DNA of 64,000 nucleotides. Origin: Diphasiastrum complanatum (Eukaryota > Streptophyta > Lycopodiopsida > Lycopodiales > Lycopodiaceae). Each line of letters opens with the position of its first letter. Position 1 is the stretch's first letter. The notes below the pieces were generated by a model that did no database searches, was not told where the DNA came from, and was given only the letters and a program-made list of their open reading frames with translations. Made by a program: the position numbers and the translations under genes. The stretch lies in NCBI GenBank assembly GCA_029204225.1, contig CM055100.1, positions 58,338,236 through 58,402,235 on the forward strand, written 5' to 3'. Below are positions 36,001 through 46,926 of this stretch, piece after piece.

Positions 36001-36258
36001 AAATATTTACATGTCAAAATTTGAAGCTAAATGTGTCGTCAGGATACAATGGTCATCAAACTAGCTATTGCACCATTTGAACTTAAGGGTTTTGAATAAT
36101 TCTAAGTTTAATACTTGCCCATAGCACTTTTAGATTAAACTTAAGATATTGATTAAAATAAAAATAACAACTTAAAAATTATCCCCAACAACAAACAAGG
36201 CTCAAAATATTGATGCATATTAAGCATGCCAAAATATAATTATAGTTTTGTAGACTTG
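33031..36258. other. AT-rich spacer, no gene identified
   Basis: No recognisable domain. Contains two plant-type telomere units (AAACCCTAAACCCTAAC at 34300-34316) followed by a drifting ACAAACACTAAA-like tract, and an exact 30-bp tandem duplication at 35492-35551 inside a short frame. The rest is unremarkable. Confidence 0.45.
35492..35551 (+). repeat. 30-bp exact tandem duplication
   Basis: GTTCGTATGGGAAAAAGAGA... occurs at 35492-35521 and again at 35522-35551. In the short frame 35363-35557 it gives two copies of VRMGKREAPK. The length of 30 keeps the frame, but the frame has no known domain and may be chance. Confidence 0.9.
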
Positions 36259-37214
36259 TCAATGGATACTATGGTCTGGAATCAAAATTGTATATGGAAG
36301 ACAATAGATGTTTTCTAACTTCTTCAAGAAAATGTTGTACATCTCCTCATCTTCCTCGATACAGACACAATGCCTATTGCTCTTTGATGCCTCCTTTGCC
36401 ATGTTTCTTGTCCTGGCAAAGAGGTCTATCTCCACATCTCCAGGACGTGTGAACAACTCAATTATATATCTGCAATAAACAAAATCATGTTTCAAGGAAA
36501 AGAGAATATATGATGATTATTCAATACAATATGTAGTAATACTACTCAAAATTAGAATTTAGTGAACCTGGAGAAGCTAGGTGACCTCTCAGCACCACCG
36601 CAACAAACCACTCCAATGGTGCATGTTAAGATCTCTCTATTCAAGTCCATAACATAATTCGCCTTCGTGGAGAATGCCTTTTTATCCAAACGATCGGCCT
36701 CTCTCCTATGGAGTGCGGGAATGGAACATCCTGAGCGATACTACATGGCTACGAGAAGGCCCACCTGTGAACTATTTGTGTTAGTGAAGAAAAACAATGT
36801 CAAATGCCTAAACAAATAAACCATGCAAAAATATCTTTTTGTATCTTTTTTTGTGGATTTTGTCGACCATAGCCCTCCAATTTTTAGAACAAAAAAAGAG
36901 CCAAGTTCTTTGATGTAACCCATTTTTTGAAAGTCTGATTCCAATTGTGACACATTTTCACGCATTGTCCTAATGGCCTCGTTAACAACAAGGCGACAAA
37001 GAGGGATCGGTGGAAGAGGAGATCTTTTGCAAACTCGAAATGTAGATATGACATCTTGCAAAACATCTGCCTGTATTACCTTGCCGTAAGTGTGGATGCC
37101 ATGACCCCTTTCCTCAATTAGCTCTTTCTCTAAAGAGACATGTGAAGATTGCTCAGGAACACTTCCAATATTTCCTGTGATAGGAGTGGGCTCAAGACCA
37201 ATATTGGCATGCAC
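36259..37214 (-). pseudogene. ParB-like/DNA methyltransferase relic A
   Basis: Read right to left. 37214-36870 encodes a segment resembling the first half of a ParB/sulfiredoxin-like domain (IPLCRLVVNEAIRTMREN, VSQLESDFQKMGYI). After a probable intron, 36760-36560 gives GCSIPALHRREADRL, like the ParB G-x-H-R/S-x-x-A region, preceded by an in-frame TAG. After a second intron with acceptor TTTATTGCAG (near 36472), the last exon (to 36259) reads as a methyltransferase C-terminus: IIELFTRPGDVEIDLF then a degraded SAM-binding loop, followed by RHCVCIEEDEEMYNIFLKKL. Both glycines of the usual F-x-G-x-G motif are Arg (FARTR, about 36406-36420), so it cannot bind cofactor normally. The catalytic motif IV was not found. 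A diverged relative of 50581-54008. Confidence 0.6.
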
Positions 37215-37609
37215 ATCACATCATATGTAGTGTCTTCACTGATCACAGAAGACAAGTAAGGGTCTCAACAACATGAATGAAGATTATACTTTGACATAGA
37301 CATAGTTGTACCTGACAAGACAACAAAAGTCCAATCACAACCATTGAGCTACTAAATAGCAGACCCATTTTGAGTACAAGGTTGCCTCTTTACAACAAAC
37401 CTAAAATTGAAAGTACGTTGAAGTAAAAATAGCTTATAATTGCAAAACTTTCCATCAAATCTTTAAAGCATCCACATGCCATTAAAACCAACCACCCAAC
37501 AGGCCTAAATGTCTCCTCGTGATTGCAGCTCCAAAAAAATTTTGCAACCAGTATTTGCAGGCATATGACTGGCTCCAGCAATAGATGTTTTGCAAAAAAA
37601 AATTTGGCA

Positions 37610-38030
37610 TTTGCTCTCAAATGGGCTAAGATCTATCCTGCTGCCGGTGCAAATAGATTTTAGCTCACAAAATGACCAAACTTTCCTCATTCTTTGAGAT
37701 GAAATCTATCATGCGACCGACACAGATAGATTTCAGCTCATAGAATGAGCAAACTTTGCTCAATTTGTGAGATGAAATTGTTCCTGCGTTGGCGCGGGAT
37801 AGATTTCAGCTCACAAATTGAGCAAAGTTTGCTCAATTCAAGGCTCAGATCTATCTTGTGTTGGCGTAGGATAGATTTTAGCTCACAAATTGAGCAAAGT
37901 TTGCTCAATTCAAGGCTCAGATCTATCCTGTGCCGGCGTAAGATAGATTTCAGCTCAGAAAATGAGCAAACTTTGCTCATTCTATGAGCTGAAATCTATC
38001 CTCTGTCGGCGCAGGATAGATTTCAGCCTA
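37610..38030. repeat. Tandem array of about six 72-bp units made of two alternating palindromes
   Basis: GATAGATTTCAGC-like starts recur at about 37650, 37726, 37798, 37870, 37942 and 38015, a period near 72. Each unit holds two stem-forming palindromes: ATCTATCCT...AGGATAGAT with a 10-base loop, and ATTGAGCAAAGTTTGCTCAAT. Because the unit is near-palindromic and lacks stops in some phases, both strands show similar-looking frames; these are not genes. Confidence 0.85.
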
Positions 38031-40985
38031 TTTTCAATAAATGGGTTTCTCAAATCTTTTCTTTTCTGAGCGATTTTGCACACAAAAAAATACAGCTAAT
38101 GATTTCAACAATGTATGTGATAAATCCAAAATGCAATGCAACTTCGTTCAGATAGGATGTTGATCATTATCTGGAGAGCACCGCAGGCTGTGGAGAGCAA
38201 TCAAAGACCGTGGAGAGCACCTTTTGTTGTGGAAAGCAAGCAGAGGATAATGAGGTTGAATGAAGCGAATGAACTTGAGGGTTAGGAATTCAAGTATGGA
38301 CGTTGAACCTAGGCTCTAGGCTTTAGGCATTAGGTACAAGCCATTGGTTTGCCTGTTGGGTCCTTTGAGGATTATTTTAAAATTCCGTACATTAAATTTT
38401 AGTTGTTTTTTGCTCCAGGGATACTTGGGTTCTCGACGCTGGAGCTCCATAGTGTTTGTGTAGTTGATGATAGTGTGTGAAACTCCGATTTTGCCATTCG
38501 TAATTTGTCATTTGCTTTAAATGTTGTTAACGTCTATATTTTTCGGATTTTCATGCATTTGCCTTTCAAACTTATGCCTTTCTTTTTAGGAAAGGGTGCA
38601 CTTGTAGTTGAAGTTTTGTTTAGTTTGCATTGTAATAAAGCTCAATTTTTTTAGCTCTTTAATGCAACAACATACAAACTACATTTCGATTTGGGTTACA
38701 CTTATTGTACTAGCTTGGGATCCATTTTTTACCTCCGAGCCCACATGACTAATGCTATTTTGGCATTTTTTGGTACTTTAGTATGTATGGCATGGTGTGT
38801 ATTTGCATACACAAATGGATAGCATTTTTTAGTCGAGATATTTACATTGATATATTTGGCTCTTGAAGTCCTTTCAAATGGCAATTAAAACACATTGGTT
38901 CGAATTGATGAGTTTGAGAAGACCTTAATTTTAATTGTTTGCTTCCAATTTTCCAATAATGGTGAGATTTCAATCTAGCTAATGGTTCATTTCTCTAATG
39001 AATTCAATCAGATTACATAAAGATAGAGCCATGTAATCCCCATAAGTTATAAAAAGCATTGTCACCCTCAATTCTTGAACACCTTATTTTTGTTTTTTTG
39101 GCTCACTTAAGGCGGTGTTATATCATTGTTCTAGTGCATTAAAATTGTCATTTATATCACAAAATTTATTTATTAACTTTCCAAAATTTCTAGCTTTCAC
39201 TACTACTATATGTGCTTTTTTGCATTATTTGCAATCGGCTTGAATCAAATCCAACTTGAGCAAGATCTAAAACAAAAAACAAAAAATTGCTAACTTTTCC
39301 AAATAGTAACATGGCATAGGATTGTAACTAGTTTGTAATTAGGATTTATCTATTTTCTGATATCTGAAGAATGCCTATGTACTATCCACTATCTGGGGTA
39401 TTGTATACATGTTTGATGTTCATAAGAATTCAAGATTCATCAATACACTATTCGAAGGCTAGGTATCACTTTCAAACAAGGTTTTCAACAAACAATAGAA
39501 TGTCTAAAATACTATGAAATTACTTTAGTCTAAAACTCTAGTGCTTTTGTGGATGTATAATTGTGGTAAAAGTCATTTGTTGATTTGAGGAAGCTAGATA
39601 GGCAAAGTAAGCTACAACTTTCCATGGATTGCTCATATTGGACAAAGCTATGAAATTTCTATTGATGAGATTGTTTATTGCTATAACATGACTCTTTAAT
39701 AAAATCATAAGAGTTTGGAATTTTCAAATATGTGTATTGAATCTTCAAAAAATAATGCATATCAAAGCTCTAAATAGAACAATTTTAAATAATATGCTTA
39801 GAAAAGCTTGATGAGAAATGTTGTAGCAAATTCATAGTTACCATAAATAAGGCTCTACAGTTGTGTTTGAAACAATCTTAGTTGCATGAGGTCCTAAAAT
39901 ACAACGTCTTGTCTTGCTGAGCATAGGTCTGATTGATCTATTTTGCACCATGATTGCTCATGGAAAATAAGTAGCATCATAGTGTAGTGTTGCCTTTGTG
40001 CATAGTCCAAAATCTGGGGTAATAATACATGATGATTGAGAACTTTCTTAAACCACATAGTGAAATTACTACAACTTTACAATGGCAAGCAAATTCACTT
40101 TGTAACTCTGATTCACCTTGTAAGATTGTATGGATTTTGAAATGTAATATATATTTAGTGTTTCCTATGCACATCTGGTCATGCATTCCACCTGTGCATT
40201 GTACATTGTATGATATCAAAATTTTCACTTCCATTCCTCAAAATGCTACAAAAAATGTGCCAACATTTGATAGCCCTATTATTCAATTGTATCCATTAAA
40301 CCTTGAATACTTCGAGAGCTACATAATATGTGTTTTTGCCATATTTATCTTTTCCAAGCATCATTAAAATTTTATGACATTTATGAAATGCAATCTTAAG
40401 GGATTCACACTTTCTTCAAAGCCTATAATCATTCAAGTTCTATAATTGACCCTTGAACTACTTATCCCATTGGTCCAAAATGAACATCACATAAGGGCAT
40501 GTCCAATTGTTGAAGATCAACCTTTATTCTACAAGTCATTTTGACCATGAAGCCAACAAAGGTACTTTGAATCCCACTCACTTTCCAATCCTAGATCAAT
40601 CTAGTAGTGAATGTCAACCACCATTTAAATTGAACTTCAATGACAATTTGTATCCTCTGAATCAAGATCCTACTCATCACCTAATAACACGATGACATTT
40701 GTTTTGGGACTTTGACCTGAAAAAGAGTAATCTTTTTTGATGTTTTTTTAAGGTCCTAGTTTTAGGCCAAAATCATGGATTTTTTTGAAAAATCTCTAAA
40801 TTTTGTTTTTAAAAAAGCCAAAAAATGCATATTTTAAATAAAGAACTACAAGTTTTTTGCTGCAAACTTCATAAAACCATCATAATCACAAAAGTAAATT
40901 TAATTCAAGAGAACAAATGATTTTTGAAACTCGAAATCCCATTGAAATACAAAATAACTTAAATTATATTTTCACATTCTTTTTT
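38031..40985. other. AT-rich spacer, nothing recognised
   Basis: About 3 kb of low-GC sequence without domain-bearing frames, LTR borders or tandem repeats that I could see. Confidence 0.45.
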
Positions 40986-42154
40986 TTAAAGTACATTTTC
41001 TAAGGAATTTTCACTGATGCCTCTCAATTTAGAACTTGACATATTCTCAACACTCTCGTTTTCAGCTAATGAAGTGGAAGACTCGTCTTCTTCATCAGAG
41101 TCAACTGGCATGTCTTCCTCAGAATCTGCGTCTAATGTTGACAAAAAACCTTGTAAATTAGCTTTTCTCTGTTGATGACTAGTGGAGGATGATGGTTTTT
41201 CAAGTAATCCAAGTCGTTCTTTCAATATAGATATTGTTGACTTTCGTAGATGATTGGTCATTGTTAATTCAAAATTAAATGCCAAAACATCTACATCTTG
41301 TAGATTCAAATCGTCGATTCTTGGTTGATTTTTTGGCAATCTCTTTCTCTTGCCCTTTGAATCTACTTGCAACATTTTGTACCTTCCCATAAAAAGCATT
41401 TGTTGAAGTGGTGCGCAACCAATGGATACATAGTACTTTTGTTTGACTGCTATTTTGAATAAAACCAAGTACTTTGGCAATCCAAAATGGATGTCCTTCA
41501 TTGTTTTCTGAAGCTAGAAGTGCAAAAAGGCTTCCAATTTGGATTTCATTCAAATCACCGCGCCATTTCATTTTTGCAGCTTTTACACTTTGCCTATTCT
41601 TCCTTGAGCCCACATAAATTTCACGTTCCTCACCTTGCACAAGCTGCAGGAAATCATTATCTCGAGGAAGATCTGAAGGTTCGACAGTCGTAGTTGATGT
41701 TCCTAATTTATGAGGCCAATGAAATTCATCAGTTGTTGATGTATGTTCGAGATTGAGCAAACTGATTTTTCGTTCCTTGAAATGGATCTGTTGATTTACT
41801 AGAATCAGTAACTGAGTGAATTGAAGCTTTTGACTCATCACTCAATGATTCAACTTGTTCAAAAGAACAATGTTCTAGTTGTGCCGAGCCTATATCTGAA
41901 GAGGAGGACGAGGTCGAACTATTTGATACAAGCTGAGTTACAAGCGTCATTTCTTGAAAAGTACTTGCTTGAGGAATTTCAGATGATGAACAGGTAAATG
42001 ATGATGATGTCACATCGTTTACGAAAATATGTTCAGATTCAGGAGTGGCTTTATAAAAAAAGCTTTCATTGGGAATGTTAGATGAAGATGTTGCACTTGT
42101 TGCAACATATTGAGTTACAACTACTGAAATAGAAGAGGTAGAACTACTTGACAT
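40986..42154 (-). pseudogene. Ser-rich protein with Tudor/chromo-like barrel, divergent partner of the ParB-methyltransferase, frameshifted
   Basis: Three overlapping minus-strand frames form one protein of about 380 residues with shifts near 41770 and 41380. The N-terminus (ATG 42154, MSSSSTSSISVVV) is Ser/Thr-rich and disordered for about 130 residues. The middle (about 41560-41420) has GSLFALLASENNEGHPFWIA then KVLGF...KVLCIHWL, the pattern of a small SH3-like barrel (Tudor, chromo or BAH-type) that usually reads chromatin marks. Then follow a basic stretch (KGKRKRLPKNQPRIDD), DVDVLAFNFELT, and a very acidic tail (DADSEEDMPVDSDEEDE). I do not know the family name. It points away from the gene at 50581, with the palindrome array between them. 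The role as a reader is inference from the fold guess. Confidence 0.5.
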
Positions 42155-42411
42155 TGTAACCTCAAATTTTTTTTTAACTACGTACTTATGCTAAGCATAG
42201 AACCGTCCAAATAGTTAACACCACACTAAATGTGCTCCTCAAACATAACTGCAACCTATGTTGGTCATAGAACAATTAAAAACCTATTCGAACCTCAATA
42301 GACGCACACAGAAAAACCAACTAAATGCAAATGAGCAACAAGCCTAAAAAGCAAGTGGTTAATAAAAATTTCTGGCGGCTACCATGCCTTAAATACTATT
42401 TGGCAGCATTC

Positions 42412-42436
42412 TTAGGGTTAGGGTTAGGGTTAGGTT
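42412..42436 (+). repeat. Short interstitial TTAGGG repeat
   Basis: TTAGGG three times plus TTAGG, at the upstream edge of the palindrome region. The 6-base unit differs from the usual plant 7-base unit TTTAGGG, which is seen at 34300. Confidence 0.85.
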
Positions 42437-42941
42437 TGGACTGTCCGGGCTAATACTCGAGGTCGGCGTGGGGTGAGGTGAGTCGCGACAACTTGGTCCC
42501 AAAGTAAGCTGGAGGACTAGCGTGAGACGGGGGTCTCGAAAAAAAATTAATTTAAGGACCATAGTCCAAGCATAACTCAACTCATTTGCAAATTTAGAAG
42601 CCCATATGCTGCCTGAGCAATCGCTATCACCAAGTCACGGCTTTCTATAAGATTTCGCATACGTTCTCGCTTTCAGATTTCTTGACGGTAAGATTATTGT
42701 CATTTTCTACCTTTGCTCTATGCTTAGCATGGGTAATAAATTCTTGCATTAGAAAATATTCATATTTTAACCTGTATTCATCTTCTTGCAACATGGGTAA
42801 CCTATGCTCAGCATAGGTGCCTGCACCAGTCCTCTCCTTTAAACTATGCTGAGCATAGATTGTGGTAGGGTCCTTAGTAATATCCTATGCTTAGCATAGG
42901 ATTCCGGCTTAGCATATCCTATGCTCAGCATAGGATTCTTC

Positions 42942-43094
42942 TTCCAACCTATGCTTAGCATAGGTTAGCAAGCAAATAGCAAAGACATCCTATGCTCAGC
43001 ATAGGTTGGACAAGAGCGCGTGAGTAACGACCTATGCTGAGCATAGGATGTCTTTGCAATTTACTTGCTAACTTATGCTGAGCATAGGTTGGAA
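42942..43094. repeat. 64-bp imperfect inverted repeat containing four of the palindromes
   Basis: Arms 42942-43005 and 43031-43094 are reverse complements apart from a few changes, with a 25-bp spacer. Both outer ends read TTCCAACCTATGCT when read inward. Each arm contains two of the 17-bp palindromes joined by GTTAGCAAG...GCAAAGACAT. It could fold into a long cruciform. Confidence 0.88.
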
Positions 43095-43376
43095 CAGGAC
43101 CAGAGATGAAAGCTATGCTCATCATAGGTCGAAAGGAGGTCAGAATTGAAGAATCCCGCCTCCGTCCTATGCTAAGCATAAGTTGTTAGTAAGAACTCGA
43201 CCACAACCTATGCTTAGCATAGGTCGCTACTCGTATTTTCTTGTTTTACAACGCTTTGTCTCAGAAAAGTGATCCTTTTGAGATGTTTTAGTAAGAAAAT
43301 ATGTTGAATTTGTAGTTTTGTTTTTTAAATTTTTTTTCACAAAAAGGGCTTGTTTTATTAAAGTTTTCAGCATTTT

Positions 43377-44543
43377 TGTTGGCTGATTCTGACGAATCCC
43401 CAAGATACTCGGACAGAGCAACTCAAGAGCACCTCTCACCTTAGACCGAGGAAGTCTCTGAGAAGACGAGACTAATGAAGACTGAGAGCCGAGTATGAGA
43501 GCCAAGAAATACTAGCTAGGAAAGACAAGTAAGAACTGTGTAAGCCTCATGGTGAATCCTGGAAGATGGAATGACCATGTAGGAACTAGTATTTCTAAGC
43601 AAATGTAATAAATGCAAGTAGACCCCTCTTAAAGAAAGTAGAGTGAGCCACCTTTTGATGGTGACCAGTAGTGGAGAGCAATATTCCACTTGTAATTTGT
43701 GAAATGTGGAAATTCCACTAGGATGCCACCTAAGTAGCTCTCTTGCTTATTTAAGAGACTCCCTCTTTGTGAAGAGGAGCTTTTTGCATTGTATCTACTC
43801 CATGCTTAATAAGAAGATTTTCCATGAGTTTGATACTACACTGAGCTCCTTGATCATGATGGTTTTCTTGAGTGATGCCCCTATGATCATGCCCTTCCAT
43901 TCATATTGTGTGTGGTTGTGGATTTAGAGTGGATTAGTTTTCTTGCTTTCCTAGTTGTAGATTAGATTTCTTGTTTTCTTGTGGATCAATGTAGGAGCCA
44001 GCATTCAAGTAAACTAAATAGGTTGGATCTATGGTGTAATTCTTGCATATCTTTGTACAATCCAGTTCTTGATGTTCTTGGGATGTCCAAGAATCACAAG
44101 GCTGGTTGGTTTCTTGATTCTTGGACTTCTAACATGCTGTAGATTAGTTTCTTGTTTCTTGTTTTGTCAATTTATGCAAGGTAGTTCAGTGTTAATGTAG
44201 TGTAGGCTCTGATTTCAATCCGTTTTAAGTGTAGGTAGCTGTAGAATCTGTAGAACGTTCATTGGTTTGTATGCTGATCTGTGAATGAGCGTTCTTGGCT
44301 TGCATCCATGTAGAATATAAGTGCGTTCAAGAGTGACGTCTCTGAGTTGTCCTCTGACAGGTAGGACTTAAAAAAAAATACTATAATGAAACTTTGTTTC
44401 CTTCTGTCTGGGTTGGCATCGTAAAATCAATCAAGAAACCATCTAACGACTACCATGAAGTCCGATAGTAGGCAGAAATGGTTCTGTAAGCAAGAAGCAG
44501 ATAAATAAACAACAGGTCTTATGGAGCAAGGGATCTATCAACA
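43377..44543 (+). repeat. 5' LTR of element D
   Basis: 1,167 bp from TGTTGGCTGATTC to ATCTATCAACA. Closely similar to the 3' LTR. Directly followed by TTTGACCCGTTGCTGC, which occupies the PBS position but does not match the initiator-Met type seen in the copia elements. Confidence 0.92.
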
Positions 44544-44889
44544 TTTGACCCGTTGCTGCTTGCATCACTCACATTCTGAAACGACATATGCTGCAAGACT
44601 ATCTTTGATCGGACCCATGCACGCAATCTGAAATGTCTCCAGATCCGTTCATAGCTCAGAACGACTTGCACACACCATTCCCATGCCCTACATACATCCT
44701 CAGCTCCTTCTACATCATCCTCTACCCATAGCTTACCCATCGTCTCCACCTCCCTCCATCACCATGTTAGCCGAGCACCCTCTCTCACGTCTCAACCGAA
44801 CACCTTCTCTTCCATCTCAGCCGAGCCTCTCTCTCTCTCTTGCCATCTTGACCGACGCAACGCAGGTGCATAAAAGAAAAAAAAAATTA

Positions 44890-45350
44890 ATATCTCGACC
44901 GAAGCGCTCTCTGGAATCTCGACCGAAGTGTCTGCTGAGGTCTCAGCCGAAGTGCTCGTTCAAATTTTGACCGAAGCCAAAGTGCCCATTCAGATCTCGA
45001 CTGAAGTCGCAGTGCACGTTCAGATCTCGACCGAAGCCGAAGTGCTCACTGAAATCTCGACCGAAGCACTCGCTGGAATCTCGACCGAAGCGTCCGCTGA
45101 AGTCTCAACCGAAGTGTCCGCTGAAGTCTCAACCGAAGTGCCCGTTCAGATCTCGACCGAAGCCGAAGTGCTCGTTCAGATCTCGACCGAAGTCGAAGTG
45201 CCCATTTAGATCTCCACCGAAGCCGAAGTGATCTCAACTGGAGCCGAAGCGCCTGCTCAAATCTCAATCGAAGCCAAAGGTAGCGATCAAATCTCGACCG
45301 GAGGGATTCAATCAGATATCAACCGAAGCAATAAGATCAAAGCTCGACCG
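44890..45350 (+). repeat. Minisatellite in the leader of element D (core TCGACCGAAG)
   Basis: About 15 imperfect units of 24 or 30 bp, each carrying ATCTCGACCGAAG(C/T)... with variable inserts. All unit lengths are multiples of 3, so a frame (44928-45209) reads through most of it as repeats of ISTEAEV and VSTEVSAEV. Whether it is translated is unknown; its position is that of the untranslated leader before gag. Confidence 0.85.
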
Positions 45351-45663
45351 GATCATAACTTTTGATCAACACCTCTGATTGCCATTTCGACCGAACAACC
45401 ATCTTCGCAACACCTTTGAGCCCAAAAAAAAATAAAAAATAAAAATAAAAGGGCATGAACACCAATTTTTTTTTTCAAAAAACAACACTCATACCAATAG
45501 AAAGCCCTTTTTATATCAAGTCTCCACCTTCACTTCCTTCAACACCCTAAAAAATCCAAAAAACACCAAAAAACCTAAAAAATCCAAAAACACCAAAAAT
45601 CCTAACAAAATCCAAAAACACCAGAAACACATACTTAACACAAAAAAGACACAACAATACCCA

Positions 45664-46926
45664 ATGGCCGATAATACAGATCCTGACATCCCAAAAGATT
45701 ATCCATACAAGATCAGGTCCCCTGTAGCTGAACAAATCAGATGTCATAGATTCTACCAAATGTGGTCCCAACCCTACGAGCCATCCACAAACCCATTCGA
45801 AGGACAAGAACATGATAGAGCCGAGTCCTCGCGAGCCAGAACCCATGTTCATGGTGTTGAAACATCCCATGCCAGAACCAACCTTAATGGAGTCTCTGCT
45901 ACCCATAATGCTCATCATGAGAGACGTACACCCAAACTAGATCTACCAAAGTTTGACGGTAGTTCGGACCCTCAAAGATTTTTGCAAATCTTTGAGAATG
46001 CATGTGATGTATATGGCGAGACATCACCCGACGTCATGATTCAACTCTTCTCGATGACCATGATCGATCGTGCATGAGAATGGTTCTTTAACCTTGATCG
46101 TGAAGATAAACGTGACTGGTCACTCTTGAAGGAGGCCTTTATCAAACGCTTCAAGCCATTTCACTTGATAGAAAGCCCTTTTGTCAAGCTAAGTAATATC
46201 AAAATGACAAAAGACAAACAAGTATGAGACTATATTGAGCGTTTCAAACGTCTCAAAAGTCAAGTACAACAACAGCCCTCTGAACAGATGCTCATCATCT
46301 GGTCCTCAGTCGGCCTTTCAAGATGGATTAGACGCTAGCTTAAATCCAATGATGAATATACGAGTCTAAAGTTAGCTATGTCTGATGCCATCAAGGAAGA
46401 AGACGAAGGATCAGATATTGACGAATCTAGGGAAAGGCAAGCACCACATGCTCATGTCCATGAGTCGAAGCTGATCGAGGACACCTAAGATCAGCTTTGG
46501 AAATCACAGCTAGTGTTGCTTAATAAGCAACACCAACTTCAGATGGAGAAACTCACCAATGAGTTTCAAGCTACCCTGAAGTCTATCCAAGGCAGTATGC
46601 CTGCTCAGTCAAACCTTGCACAGGTACCTTATAAACGAAAAACAATATGGTGCCCACACTGTCGGGCTACGCATCTTGTTGATGCTTGTCCTTCATATCG
46701 ACATATCCAAGCACATACAATTCAACAATATGAAGAACACCCATCCCAATCTGGAAATGCCTCGCCTTATCTTGACTATCCATCAGAAAGTCCAAACCTA
46801 CTAGCCATACAAGATGGCTATGCAGTTATACAAGGGCCACTGCACACCAAATGCTTCATCTGTGGTGAAACTGGCCACTTCATGGTTGATTGTCCAATCA
46901 AGACCAAGAGTGTCCCGACTGTATAA
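45664..46926 (+). pseudogene. Gag of element D with two zinc knuckles and four stops
   Basis: ATG at 45664 (MADNTDPDIPKDYPYKIRSP), 420 codons in one phase, ending at TAA. In-frame stops at 46075-46077, 46225-46227, 46336-46338 and 46486-46488. Gag core: RTPKLDLPKFDGS, EWFFNLDREDKRDW, LKEAFIKRFKPF, DYIERFKRL. Near the C-terminus are CPHCRATHLVDAC (about 46651-46689) and the canonical knuckle CFICGETGHFMVDC (about 46852-46893). The stop pattern with no frameshift suggests point mutation decay. The sister copy is at 22201-23091 on the minus strand. Normally a protease and RT would follow; none do. Confidence 0.9.

Larger units (their letters stand above)
42187..43223. repeat. Dispersed array of 17-bp palindromes, consensus CCTATGCTNAGCATAGG
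   Basis: Full or near-full copies lie at 42187-42199, 42718-42733, 42801-42817, 42844-42858, 42884-42900, 42918-42934, 42948-42964, 42989-43005, 43031-43047, 43072-43088, 43113-43128, 43166-43182 and 43207-43223. The central base is A, T, C or G, while the two 8-base arms are strongly kept. Spacing is irregular (about 30-60 bp in the dense part). The array lies between the divergent starts of the reader-like gene and the ParB-methyltransferase gene. Confidence 0.92.

Noticed and set aside
37738-37987. 80-codon frames on both strands with SKLCSICE-like repeats
   Set aside because: Generated by the near-palindromic 72-bp tandem array.
42187-43223. CRISPR-like array
   Set aside because: Repeats are palindromes at irregular spacing without spacer units, in a eukaryotic nuclear context and also in introns.
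42187-43223. Firm call as parS centromere sites
   Set aside because: Only an analogy: the sequence is unrelated to bacterial parS and no helix-turn-helix was seen in the ParB-like protein.
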